A DNA stretch of 32,308 nucleotides from Lobulomyces angularis (GCA_027604685.1 JADHYX010000243.1:1-32308), one strand, 5' to 3'. Positions 8,151 through 18,764 are shown, counted from the first letter of the stretch. The notes: generated from the sequence alone by a model not told the origin. Program-made: numbers and translations.

Positions 8151-10255
8151 ATGTTAAAACTATTTTTTCTATCTATCTTAGCCTTAGTTACAAGCAAACC
8201 ATTATTTTCAACATCCTTTACCTCACCTTCCCATCCAGGTTTGGAATTAAATTCGTTACAACTTAAGGTTGTTCAACCGAACCTTTGTGATGAAACTGTA
8301 AAACAACTATCCGGTTATTTGTCTATATCAAAAAAAAAGCATATCTACTTTTGGTTTTTTGAAAGTAGAGGTGATCCAAAAAGAGATCCTGTAGTTTTAT
8401 GGCTGGTAAAAGAAACGTTTTATTTATAATTGGATTTTTTTTTTTTTTTTAATATTATTTTACATCATATAATTTTTATTTAATAATTTTTTTTTTTATT
8501 TCAATTTAGCATTATTTTAATTTTATATTATTATTATTATTTATTTTATTTTATTTTTTTTTAGAATGGGGGACCTGGTTGCAGCAGCTTTACTGGTTTA
8601 ATGATGGAACTAGGTAATCTTTTTCTTTTTTTTTATTTTATAAATTTTATTTAAATTTTAATTTGGTATTTTTTTTTTTATTTATTTTTTTAGGACCTTG
8701 TAGAATTGCACCTGGAGGAAAGTCAACTATTTTCAATAAGTATGGATGGAATCAAAATGCAAATTTAATGTTTTTAGATCAACCGGTAAAGAAAAAAAAC
8801 AGTATATAAAATGATGATTATTTTATTTTTTTTTTGTTTTTTTTTTATTTTGTCAAAAGGTTGGAACGGGTTTTTCTTTTAGTGAACATGGTGGTCCAAG
8901 TACTAGTGAGGAGGCAGCAGAAGATGTTTATCTCTTTTTTCAATTGTTTTTTAAAACTTACAACAATTTTGCAAAGGTAAAAAACAAAAAAATTGAAATT
9001 TAATCAAAAAAAAAATAAACAATAAAAAAAAAATAAAAAATTGAAATTTAATCAAAAAAAAATAAAAATAAAAAAAATAAAAAAATTAGAATGATTTCCA
9101 TATATTTGGTGAAAGTTATGCTGGACATTACATTCCAGCGATTGCAGGAACAATCCATCGATACAATAAACACAGAAAAAGTTCAAGTGAATTACTTCAT
9201 ATTAGATTAAAAAGTGTTGGAATTGGAAATGGTGCAACTGATATGCTTATACAATTTCGTAATTAAAAAAAATAAAAATTAAAAAATTTATAGAAAAAAA
9301 ATTTTTTTTCTTTTTTTTTAATAGGTGAATATCCTACAATGGCTTGCGGTATTTAAATATAAATATATAATATATACTTGAAAATTCTTTTTCTTTTTTT
9401 TTTTTTTTTTTAAAGATACCAAGTATGGGCCAATATTAAGTAATGCTACATGTGCAGAAATGGCGAGCCATTATCCAATGTGTAAAAAGTTGATGGAAAA
9501 ATGTTACGAAACAAAAACTCCTTTGTCTTGCGTTACTGCTGAAACTTACTGTGATTCTAAAATAATGGCACCTTATGCAACAACAGGTAAAAAAAAATAA
9601 AAGAAAGAAAAAGAAAAAAAATTTATCCATAGAAAAATAATAGGTCGAAATATTTATGATATAAGAGACAAGTGTGGTGACAATTGTTATCCAATCGAAA
9701 AAGACAAGCTAGTGTGGTTAAACGACAAAAAGATTCAAGCGCAACTAGGTGTAGATAGACATTATGATGGATGTTCTGATTTAGTTAGTAAAAAGTTTAA
9801 AATCACTGGTGATGGAGCACTGCCATTCACTAAGCAACTTGTTGAATTGTTGGAGGATAAGATTGATGTTCTAATTTATGCTGGTAAAAAATAAAAATAT
9901 TTAGATAAAAAAAGCGTAATTCTTTTTTTTTTTTTTTATTAATTTTTAAGGTGATGCGGATTGGATTTGTAACTGGTATGGAGTAAAAGCATATTTAAAA
10001 GAAATGAAATGGTCAAAACAATTTGAGTTTAATCAAGCAGAAGACCTACCTTGGATTGGTGGTGAAACAGGTAGAGAAGCAGGAGAAATAAGAACAGCTG
10101 GGCCATTAACATTTATTAGAGTGTTTAACAGCGGCCACATGGTTCCTTACGATCAACCAGAACACTCATTGGAAATGTTAAACCTTTGGATAAAAGCGAA
10201 AATTTGGGTAATTCTAACAACAAAAAAAAAAATCCTAAAGTTATTTCGTTTTTAA
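8151..10255 (+). CDS. Serine carboxypeptidase (peptidase family S10)
   Basis: Nine exons, 8151..8405, 8565..8613, 8694..8785, 8860..8976, 9090..9258, 9325..9348, 9416..9586, 9644..9883 and 9951..10255, keep phase and give 473 residues. The protein removes C-terminal residues from peptides at acid pH, in the vacuole or outside the cell. It has a signal peptide ([15 protein letters not shown]), the oxyanion-hole motif NGGPGCSS, the nucleophile motif GESYAGHY (Ser180), the catalytic Asp motif GDADWICNW (374-382) and the catalytic His motif [11 protein letters not shown] (His435). [15 protein letters not shown] and GNG(A)TD are family hallmarks. The length is typical. Exon 6 is only 24 nt. After [10 protein letters not shown] the frame reads a Lys/Leu tail to TAA at 10253-10255. 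The true C-terminus could instead be spliced at the GTAATT just after that point. Confidence 0.93.
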
Positions 10256-10724
10256 TAAAAACTGATTGATAATCATTCATTAATTTTTTATTTTTTCCAA
10301 CTCTCTTTATTACATACAAAAAAAAAGAAAATGATATTAAAAAAATATCGATAAAATCAATCAATATTTTTCTTAATTTTTTTATTTTTTTTTGTCTCCG
10401 CTGTTGTCGGAACGGAAACAAATCCCGGAAAAAATAATAGGATTTTTTTTTTATTATAAAAACTCAATCTTTTTTTTTTTCTCTTTATTTTTAAAATTTT
10501 TTTTTTTATTTTCAAAATTTCTTTTTCAAACTACAAAAAAAACAAAAATTAAATTTCAAAAAAACTTAAAAAAATTCAAGTAACATTTTTTTTTTTCCTT
10601 TGGATATATTTTTTTTTAAGTAAAGAAAAAAACAACGATGGATACTTCAATTTTTTTTTTTTTCGTTAAAAAAAAGGAAAAAATGAATAAAATTCAACAG
10701 CAAATTCCATTTTTCAAAGTTACT
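10256..10724. other. Convergent intergenic region (carboxypeptidase / aconitase 3' ends)
   Basis: This stretch lies between two converging genes and should hold both 3' UTRs and polyadenylation signals. It is poly-T/A rich. A short less AT-rich island at about 10391-10432 (GTCTCCGCTGTTGTCGGAAC and following) has no assignment. Open frames here read mostly Phe/Lys/Leu and are judged chance. Confidence 0.45.
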
Positions 10725-13430
10725 TTATTTTTTTGCTGCAGCGGCTGCCATTAAATTCAATGCACTTCCTGCTTTAAACCATGCAATTTGTCCCTCATTA
10801 AATGTGTGATTAACTGTAATATCTAAAGTTTTTCCATCTTTTTTATGGACTCTTAACGTTAATGGTTTTCCTGGCTGGAAGTCTGTTAATCCTAAAATTG
10901 AGACTTTATCTGTTGGTTCAATTAAATCATAATCTTTTGGGTTTTTAAATGTTAAAGGTAACATTCCTTGCTTTTTTAAATTGGTTTCGTGAATTCTTGC
11001 AAAACTCTTAACTACAACTGCAAAACCTCCTAAATGGCGCACTTCTAAAGCTGCGTGTTCTCTTGATGATCCTTCTCCATAATTTTCATCCCCAACCACA
11101 ATCCAAGGTCTACCAGCTGCTTTTAAATCTCTTGCTGTCTTTGGAACAGCTTCGAATTTCCCAGTAATTGGATTGAATACTGAATTTGCTTTATCATTGG
11201 CAATGTTGATAGCTCCTATTAACATGTTATTCGAAATATTGTCTAAATGTCCACGGTATTTCAACCATGGACCTGCCATAGAAATATGATCTGTAGTGCA
11301 TTTTCCTTTAACTTTGATTAAAATATCAATTTCTTTCGCATCCTTTCCATTCCATGCATTAAACGGTTTCAAAAGTTCCAAACGATTAGAATCTGGACTA
11401 ACACTAACCGAAACTGATCCTCTTTCTGAAGGAGGTGCCTGGTAAGTATTTTCTCCTGGATCATATCCTTTTTGTGGTAATTCATCACCTCGTGGTGGTT
11501 CAAATTTAAAATTTTTTCCGCTTGGTGTAGTTAAACTATCTGTCATTGGATTGAAATGAAGAGAGCCAGCAAAAATCATTGCTGTAACGATTTCTGGGCT
11601 TGAAACGAAAGCGTGGGTAGCTGGATTAGCATCATTACGTCCTGTGAAATTTCTGTTGTAGGAAGTTATAATTGAATTTTTTTCTCCTTTTTTAACATCT
11701 TTACGATCCCACTGTCCAATACAAGGTCCACATGCGTTCGCTTTAAAAAAAAAAAAAAAAAATTAAAAATATCCTCTTTTAAACAAAATACCTAATGTAA
11801 CTCCACCAATTTTATCAAAAATTTCCGTAATTCCATCTCTTTCAATAGTAGCACGAACTTGTTCAGACCCAGGAGTAATGGTAAATTTGGATTTAGCAAC
11901 TAAGCCTGCGTTCAAAGCTTGTTTAGCCAACGAGGCTGAACGAGTCATATCTTCATAGGAAGAATTTGTACATGAGCCAATTAAACCTACTTTCAACTCT
12001 TCTGGCCAGTTATTAGAGATCGCAGCATCTTTAAACTTTTTTAATGGTGTAGCAAGATCAGGTGTAAATGGTCCATTGATGTGTGGTTCAAGTGTATTTA
12101 AATCTATTTCTATAACTGAATCATATCTAGAAAAAAAAAAGCAATATATTTTATAAAAAAAAATTTTTTGATTAGAATTGATGTTACCTTGCCCCTTCAT
12201 CTGGAACCAAATTTTGTTGAAATGAGTTTGCTAAATTAGCAATATCTGATCGTTTGGTAGCAACAAGGTAATCAGCCATACGCTTATTGTACGGAAAAAG
12301 GGATGTGGTTGCACCGATTTCTGCTCCCATATTACAGATGGTAGCCATACCAGTGCACGACAAAGATTCTACCCCGGGTCCGAAATATTCAACTATAGCA
12401 CCTGTACCACCTTTTACGGTAAGGATTCCAGCAACTTTTAAAATAACATCTGAAAATTTTTGAATTATGCTTTTTAGAAATTTTAACTTTCATATTTAAT
12501 TAAACCTTTTGCAGAAGTCCAACCCGACAGCTTTCCTGTTAATTTTACACCAATAACTTTAGGACACTTGAGCTCCCAAGGAATGTCGGCCATTACATCA
12601 ACCGCATCAGCTCCACCTACACCAATGGCAACCATACCTAAACCTCCAGCATTAGGAGTGTGTGAGTCAGTACCAATCATTAATCCACCAGGAAAGGCGT
12701 AATTTTCTAATATGATTTGATGGATAATACCAGAACCTGGTTTCCAGAAACCAATATCGTATTTTGCTGAACACGAAGAAAGAAAATCATAAACTTCTTT
12801 ATTTAATTCTTGTGCACGAGGTAAATCCTTTTTATTTCCAAATTGGGCTTCAATTAAGTGATCACAATGAACGGTGGTAGGGACCGCTACACTTGGTAGG
12901 CCAGCAGACATAAATTGAAGTAATGCCATCTACTTGCAATATATTATTTAAAAAGATGATTTGCTAATATTCATATGAGTTACCTGAGCTGTTGCATCTT
13001 GGCAAGCAACCCTGTCAGGACGTAGTCTTAGGTATGAAGTGCCTCGAACAATGTCCTGATTTTTAGCGTCATCCAAATGACCATAAACAACCTTTTCAGC
13101 TAATGTTAATGGATGATTAAGGCTAGATGTTAAAATTTAACAAAAAAATTAAAAAAATTAAAAACTAAATTTTTTGGATCTACCGCTTTCTGACAATCTT
13201 TAGGTTATCTTCAATTCTTCTATAGTTTATAAATTTATTAGGTTCTAAACGAGACATTGGCACGTTATCAGCAACTGTAGAAAGTGCCCTATTACATATT
13301 TTTTGGTGCTATAAAATTAAATAAAAAAAAAAACTTAGTTTTCTTTTTTTTTTTTACTTGAAAAAAAACTCTTTATTTGTTTTTTCGATCAATATACCTT
13401 TAAAGCAGAACAAACTTTTGTAAATAACAT
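10725..13430 (-). CDS. ACO1: Aconitate hydratase, mitochondrial
   Basis: Seven exons, complement(10725..11740, 11792..12126, 12188..12449, 12506..12929, 12984..13122, 13184..13308, 13398..13430), give 777 residues, the usual length for mitochondrial aconitase. The enzyme isomerises citrate to isocitrate in the TCA cycle using a [4Fe-4S] cluster. The three cluster ligands are visible: Cys380 in [13 protein letters not shown], and Cys443 and Cys446 in [11 protein letters not shown]. The 63-residue and 3-residue spacings match the family. Other hallmarks are VTVADN-like [13 protein letters not shown] near the N-terminus, [52 protein letters not shown] and the swivel-domain motif [17 protein letters not shown]. 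The first exon ([11 protein letters not shown]) with the residues after it ([10 protein letters not shown]) is basic and Ser-containing, as in a mitochondrial presequence. No disabling change was seen. Confidence 0.96.
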
Positions 13431-14529
13431 CTTTTTTAGATTTTATATTAAGATATTTTTAAAAAAAAAAAAAGTAAATTTTTTTGTAGGTTTATATGCT
13501 TTTTTCTTCTGAAAAAAAAAAAAAAAAAAAAAAGAATTTAATACGTAGGATTATTTATTTCGTACTGCAAAGCAAAATTAGTAAACTTTAAATGGTATAG
13601 TTGACCTAGGTGGCTTCTGTTGAAATTTGAAGATGAAAATTAACGTTAAATTGCATTTCCTTTAATAACATTCCTTTGGGAAATCATAAGGAGAACATTT
13701 AATTTTCGCGAAAAAGGTTGTATTAGAATTCAAGAAGTTTTCTGATCCTTGTTAATTCATTACAAAAACTGAAATAATTAATAATACTTTGAGCTATCGT
13801 TAGTGAAGATGGTTTTCAAAAAGTAGTCAAAACTCAAAAGAAATTATGAATAGTTTAATGAAAACTTTGCAACTTTATTAAAAGCTTTTTGGTTATAATT
13901 TTTTGCATTAAAATAAATACATCTATAAACTTAAAGCAATTTTAATGAAGATGAGGATGAAATTTCTTCAATGCAGAATGCAAACAAAATGGTGTTTTCA
14001 GATATATTCCAATCATTTGTTTCTTTTTGAATACCTTGCCCCACTGAAACTGGTGTTTGTCCTATTGCCGAATGAACAATGTTTGAACCTTCTTTTTAAA
14101 ATCATCTTTTACAAACTTTAAGGACACTTACGCACAGCGTTTTTGAAATTATTAGAAAAACTCACTTTAATGAGTCTATTTTAAAAATGCCGTTCTGTAG
14201 TAATTTTTTTATTTAAGTTTTAAACTTCAATTTTTTTTTTTGTTAAAAAATGCAGCAATTTTTATATTTTGACAAAATGATAAAAATTATAAAAATTATC
14301 AATATACTAATTATTAAATCTATTCGACATCTAAACATTTTTTTTTTTAGGTTCCAAATCCAACAATTAACAAAAAAAAATTAAATTTTGCCAGAAAATA
14401 AAGTTGCCTGAAATTCAATTGCCAAAGATACTTTTCTTTTTTTTGTATTTAAATAACTTTGTATTTTTTAAAAAATTTTGTATTTTAAAATAAAAAAACA
14501 TAAATCTTTTACTTTTCTTTAAACAAATA
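13431..14529. other. Intergenic, mostly non-coding, one possible small minus-strand gene
   Basis: This holds the aconitase promoter (just above 13430) and the 5' side of the first cysteine-rich gene. 13560-13930 is less homopolymeric than the rest but stops occur in all frames and no RNA gene was recognised. A spliced-looking minus-strand coding signal lies at 13931-14338 and is listed separately. Confidence 0.4.
13931..14338 (-). pseudogene. Possible small minus-strand gene or its relic
   Basis: A 55-codon minus frame (14095-13931) reads GSNIVHSAIGQTPVSVGQGI then QKETNDWNISENTILFAFC and ends EEISSSSSLKLL at TAA. Just upstream is an intron-like segment with a textbook donor GTAAGTG (14133-14127) and an AAAAAG acceptor. 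The sequence before it can be read as VSFSNNFKNAV in phase. Farther up, ATG at 14338-14336 opens a basic-then-hydrophobic stretch (MFRCRIDLIISILIIFIIFI) resembling a signal anchor. I could not connect the first part to the rest without ambiguity, so this is either a small multi-exon gene or a decaying one. The family is unknown. Confidence 0.25.
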
Positions 14530-15038
14530 ATGAACGACACTTGTGTATCCACGACTCTATCCCTCATTCCTGACCTAATGTCAGCCTGTGATATTACTGC
14601 TGAATTTACTGAATTCACTGTTGCTTCTTTGGACCAATATTGTAATGAGGGTGCTTGCAACACTGCATGTAACTATTTCTATTTTTTTATTGTTTACATT
14701 TCTAATTTTTTGTTTTTTTCTTTATTCAAGGGGTGAAATACTTCAATGCTCAGAAAGCAGCCTGTACAATTGAAGGAGGTGGTTGGACCCATTGGAATCC
14801 TGAAACATGTTGTGCCAATAAACAAAAATGCTTTGATGAAACTACAAAATTCGTTGAAGAATTGATAGCTAATTCTACTGAAACAGCCAGCGTTTCTGTT
14901 GTTTCAACTGCTTCTCCAACTGTTCCAGCTAATACTAAAGCATCTACCACTGCTTCTGCAAAATCCAGTGCAACTTCACTAAACAAAGGTATCTTCTCCC
15001 TTGCTGCAATGGTTATTGTTGCTCTATATATGAATTAA
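14530..15038 (+). CDS. Cysteine-rich GPI-tailed protein, tandem family copy 1
   Basis: Two exons, 14530..14668 and 14731..15038, give 148 residues with a phase-1 intron right after the conserved CNTA/CNTE position. Exon 1 has the family core: Cys near the N-terminus, LIPDLMSACDITAEF, LDQYCNEGACNTA. Exon 2 has WVKYFNAQKAAC and NPETCCANKQKC, then a Ser/Thr/Ala-rich stalk (about residues 95-130) and a hydrophobic tail (SLNKGIFSLAAMVIVALYMN) typical of a GPI-attachment signal. The stalk is probably O-mannosylated. There is no obvious N-terminal signal peptide from this ATG, which is odd for a GPI protein. No in-frame ATG lies just upstream. The family function is unknown. Paralogues follow at 15701, 16022, 17975 and 19101. 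Confidence 0.85.
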
Positions 15039-15318
15039 AATTACTTTTTTTTTTTTTTTTGAATAGATTATTTTTGTAGAAAAAAAGAATGATTGTAATT
15101 TTTAGTGTAATTTTACAAATCAAAATATTTGTTTCCTTTCTTCTCTTTTTTTTTTTAATTAATTAAAAAAAATTAAAAAAAAAAATTAACAATAAAAAAA
15201 TTAAAAAAATATATAAATTTTTTACTATTTAATTTTTTTTAATTATTTTTTTTTTTTTTTTTAAAAAAGAAGAATTTTGCTGTAATCGAGTCAAAAGTTT
15301 AAAGGTGATGTCACTAAA

Positions 15319-15489
15319 TTAAGTACCTTTTTCTCGAGTTACTTGGAGAAGTTTAAGAACTCTTCTGGTAACCTGGATAATCTTTTCTTTAATAAAGTTA
15401 ATAAGATCTCTTTTACTTTTAAGAAGATAATTAATAGTTAAGTAATAGCTTTTGTTTTGAGGTGAGTCCTTCAGGCTTGGAGCTTCCAT
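15319..15489 (-). CDS. Small hypothetical ORF (56 aa)
   Basis: A minus-strand frame from ATG 15489-15487 to TAA 15321-15319 encodes 56 residues: MEAPSLKDSPQNKSYYLTIN, then a Lys/Arg-rich amphipathic segment (DLINFIKEKIIQVTRRVLKL). Its base composition is less homopolymeric than the flanks, and the region lies between two + strand members of the cysteine-rich family. No homologue is recognised. It may be a real small gene, an exon, or chance. Confidence 0.25.
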   Translation of the reverse strand: MEAPSLKDSPQNKSYYLTINYLLKSKRDLINFIKEKIIQVTRRVLKLLQVTREKGT

Positions 15490-15700
15490 TTTTATTGAAA
15501 TCTATCTGTATAAAAAGTGTATAAAGAGCAACTTAAAAATCTTAAAAATTCAATCTCAAAATTAAGATCATTCAAAAAACTTTAAAAAAACCAAATTCAA
15601 ATTCAAATCAGATAAAATCAATCTTAAAATTTAGGATCATTCAAAACTTTACTTCCATTAAAAAATAACCATTCTTAAACTCTACTGTAATTTAAAATCC

Positions 15701-15842
15701 ATGCCTATCAACGAATGCTTTTCCACCAACAAGGCTCTAACTCCTGCTTTTGTCGCTCCTAATGTACCCAAAGAAAAAGAGAACGAATATAATTTAGTTA
15801 CTGGGAATTAATTTTGCAATCTTGGTCCTTGCAACACTGAAT
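15701..15842 (+). pseudogene. Relic first exon of a cysteine-rich family copy
   Basis: ATG at 15701 opens a frame (MPINECFSTNKALTPAFVAP) that resembles exon 1 of the neighbours, but TAA at 15809-15811 breaks it. Immediately after, the diagnostic family ending FCNLGPCNTEC appears. The exon should end in GAAT followed by a GT donor, as in the intact copies. Here the donor is GC (GAAT-GCAAATTTT at 15839 onward). No second exon is found before the next copy at 16022. So it carries a nonsense codon, a damaged donor and a missing exon 2. Confidence 0.75.
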
Positions 15843-16021
15843 GCAAATTTTTTTTTCTTTGTTTCGTTTTTATTAACTAACAAATTTTTTTTAAGACTAC
15901 CCAAATTTCACTTTTTTAGGCTTGTTAAGTTGGGGCTTTCTACAAAGAAAAAAAAAAAAACTTTAAAATCAAAAATTAAGTCGAAACAACCTCAAATTCT
16001 GCTTTTTTAAAGAAAATAACA

Positions 16022-16931
16022 ATGTCAGAAGTCTGCCTTTCTACATCACTTGCTCTTCTTCCTAATATCCTCTCTGCTTGTGCAATCAGCGAACAAGATT
16101 TTGACATCAATGTTGCTACTTTGGAAAAATTTTGCATTCCTGGTTCTTGCAACACTGAATGTAAATTTTTTTTTTCTCTATTCCTTTTTTCTATTTTTTT
16201 TTTTTTTTTTTATCAATCAGTATTAACTATTTTTCTAATTTGTATTTTATTTTTTCTAATGCTTTATGAACCATTTTTATACTATCTTTTTTAAAACATA
16301 TTTAATCATTAATTTATTGAAGGGGCAAAATACTTTGATGCAACAAGGGCTGCTTGTCCTAATGTTTCAAGTGCTGGTCAGTTGACACCAGAAACTTGTT
16401 GTGCTAACAAGCAAGCTTGCGTTGATGCTGTTAAAGCTCAGACTGCCCCGCAACCTGGTGGGCAGCCTGGTACTGGTTTAACTGATCCTGTTCCTACTGG
16501 AGTGTGTAAATCACATTCTGTTGCTCAAAATGAAACTTGTTTTGATATTGCTAAAGCTAATAATTTGACTTTACCTGAATTTGAAGGTTTTAATTCTGAC
16601 GTATCTTGTGGACCAAGTAAGTTTTTATTTTATTTTTTTTGTTTTTGTAATGTTTTTTTTTTTTTTTTTTTTGTTAGCATTGCAAACTGGTAGCATCGTT
16701 TGCTTATCTAGCGGATCCAAACCATCCGCCTCTCCTTCTGCTACAGCTATTGGTGCAACAACCAGTGCTTCAGCTACTGCTTCTGCTGGCTCTAGTGCAA
16801 CAAGTAGTTCTGCTTCTGCTACTGCAACTAGTACCGCAGCATCTGGCGATGCAAAGTCAAGTGCTAAAGCATTAAATAAAAGTATATTTTCTCTTGCTGT
16901 AATGGTTGTTTTTTCTTTATGTATAAATTAA
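16022..16931 (+). CDS. Cysteine-rich GPI-tailed protein with LysM domain, family copy 2
   Basis: Three exons, 16022..16160, 16323..16616 and 16678..16931, give 228 residues. Exon 1 and the start of exon 2 match the family (LLPNILSACAISEQDF, FCIPGSCNTE, WAKYFDATRAAC, TPETCCANKQAC). Residues about 108-154 then form a LysM domain: CKSHSVAQNETCFDIAKANN, LTLPEFEGFNSDVSCGPT, LQTGSIVCL. LysM binds N-acetylglucosamine polymers such as chitin, so the protein probably sits at the cell surface bound to or masking chitin. A phase-1 intron cuts the LysM domain after CGP. A Ser/Ala/Thr stalk and a GPI-like tail (ALNKSIFSLAVMVVFSLCIN) follow. No N-terminal signal peptide is evident from this ATG. The other copies lack the LysM. 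Confidence 0.88.
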
Positions 16932-17974
16932 ATTAAATCATATAATTTTTTTTTTTTTTCCTTTTTTTTTATTTAAATATATTACAGTTTGGAAAAAAAA
17001 AATTTTTTCTACAATAAAAAAAAATTAATTAATTAAAAAGTTTTTATAAAGAGTTATTATATAATACCTTTATTGAAACCTTGGAAAAAGAAGTGTAGTA
17101 AAGAAAAAAAAAAAATAGAAATGCTTATTTCATTTTTACACTATATAAATAATTTACTATTAGAATTTACAAAAAAGGACATTTGGGAAGGTGAATCAAT
17201 GATTTTTTGGTTAAAGTAAACTAATGGTAGTGAAGCTTTTAATATCAGTGATAGTTTTAGATTGAATTTTTTTAATTTTTTTTTTTTAAATAAGTTTAAA
17301 AATATTTTAATATTAAATCTTTTTCAAGTAATGTAAAAAAAGAAAAAAAAAAAGTAAGTTTTTACTTTAATTTTATAGCATTTAAAATAAACGGAGAAAA
17401 TAAACTTACACTAAATTTAATTTTTTTGAAAGATATTCACATTGAAATGGTTTTTTTTTTTTTTTTATTCTTTAAAAAAAAAAAATTAAGATTTCTTAAT
17501 TGGGCTACAGCACTAAATTTCAATTTACTCCTAATTAAGGGGTGTATTACATTACAGGTAATAACTATTTTACTAACATTATGGGTTTACTCTATATTGT
17601 TAGAAATTAATCTTAAGATTTTAACTTAAATTACCTGGTTTAATATTTAACCATTAAAATATTAAATTATTTTACTATTCAAATAGAAAATGTTGGTTCC
17701 CGAAAATGGCTTAAGCAGTTGGTTCCCTGAGTACTTAAATTAATAACTGAATTCACTGCCTAATTCATTAACTAGATTCATTAACTCCGTTCATTACTTA
17801 ATCTTTAATTAAAATCGTTTAAGTGGCTTTTTACAAAAAAAAAAGTATAAGAATTTGAGTTTTTTCGGAAAAATAAAATATAAGAATTTAAGTTTTTTTT
17901 AAAAAAAAAAAAATTTTAAATTCAAAAATTAATTCATAACAATATCAAATTCTGCTTTTTCAAAAAAAATTACG
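16932..17974. other. Intergenic within the tandem family, no gene seen
   Basis: About 1 kb of AT-rich DNA with no convincing frame on either strand. The segment 17745-17815 has repeated AATTCATTAACT-like units. The last 35 bases before the next copy (TCAAATTCTGCTTTTTCAAA and onward) closely match the leader of copy 2, showing that the duplication included the 5' flank. Confidence 0.5.
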
Positions 17975-18764
17975 ATGTCTGCCTTGCCACATCAAAGAAT
18001 GTTCTTCCTTTTGTCATCAATGCTTGTGCAGTCACCGAACCAGATTTTGCCATCAATTTAGATAAATTTTGCACTCCTGGTCCTTGTAACGATGAATGTA
18101 AATTCTTTTTTTCTTTATTGCCTTTTTTTCTATTTTTTTTTTTTTNNNNNNNNNNTCGCACAACTTGCCCCCCCGGGTCCCGCTCCCCCTTAATGTAATA
18201 GCAATTTTATATACCGGCCCCTTTTTCACTTTTTTTTTTTTTTTTTTTTTTATCAATCAGTACTTAACTTTTTCTCTTTAAATTTTTTATTTATTTTTTC
18301 TGATGCTTTTATGAACCATTTTTTTAACTATTTTTTTTAAAAAACATATTTAATCATTAATTTATTGAAGGGAGGAATTACTTTATAGTTGTAAAAGGTG
18401 CTTGTCCTGATGCTAAAAGAGCCCTTGGTGAGATGTCACCAGAAGCTTGTTTGTGCTATGCATTCAAGCTGCTAATGCTTTGACTGCCGCGCAAGGTGGG
18501 CAACCTGCTACTGGTTCAATTGATCCGGCTCCAACTGGTTCAACTACCAATGTTTCAGCTACTGCTTCTGCTGCCTCTAGTGCAACAAGTAGTTCAGCAG
18601 AAAGTTCTGCTTCTGCCGGCTCTAGTGAAACAAGTAGTTCTGCTTCTGCTACTACTGCAACTAGTACTGCAGCATCTGGCGAAACAAAGTCAAGTGCAAA
18701 AGCATTAAATAAAAGTTTATTTTCTCTTGCTGTAATGGTTGTTTTATCTTTAATTTTAATTTAA
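17975..18764 (+). pseudogene. Frameshifted cysteine-rich family copy 3, spans assembly gap
   Basis: The locus matches copy 2 in its leader, exon 1, intron and tail but is disabled. The ATG at 17975 is out of frame with the family protein, which begins in another frame as VCLATSKNVLPFVINACAVT. Relative to copy 2 about 7 bases are missing after ATGT. Exon 1 continues DFAINLDKFCTPGPCNDE, lacking a short VAT segment. The intron contains a run of N. Exon 2 starts after TTGAAG with YFIVVKGACPDAKRALGEMS, but the CCANKQAC region is frameshifted (EACLCYAF and a stop). The downstream Ser/Ala stalk and tail (ALNKSLFSLAVMVVLSLILI) are intact in the shifted frame. There is no LysM. The gap and nearby low-quality sequence mean some lesions could be sequencing errors. 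Confidence 0.75.
18146..18230. other. Assembly gap (10 N) and C-rich anomalous insert
   Basis: Ten N at 18146-18155 interrupt the poly-T intron of the copy-3 pseudogene. They are followed by about 70 bases with runs of C (CTTGCCCCCCCGGGTCCCGC and ACCGGCCCC) unlike anything else in this AT-rich window. In copy 2 the equivalent intron is simply poly-T running into TATCAATCAG. This segment is most likely a low-quality read end or misjoin rather than biology. Confidence 0.8.

Noticed and set aside
10391..10432. GC-richer island thought to be a tRNA
   Set aside because: No acceptor stem or anticodon arm can be formed. It lies in the 3' flank of two converging genes.
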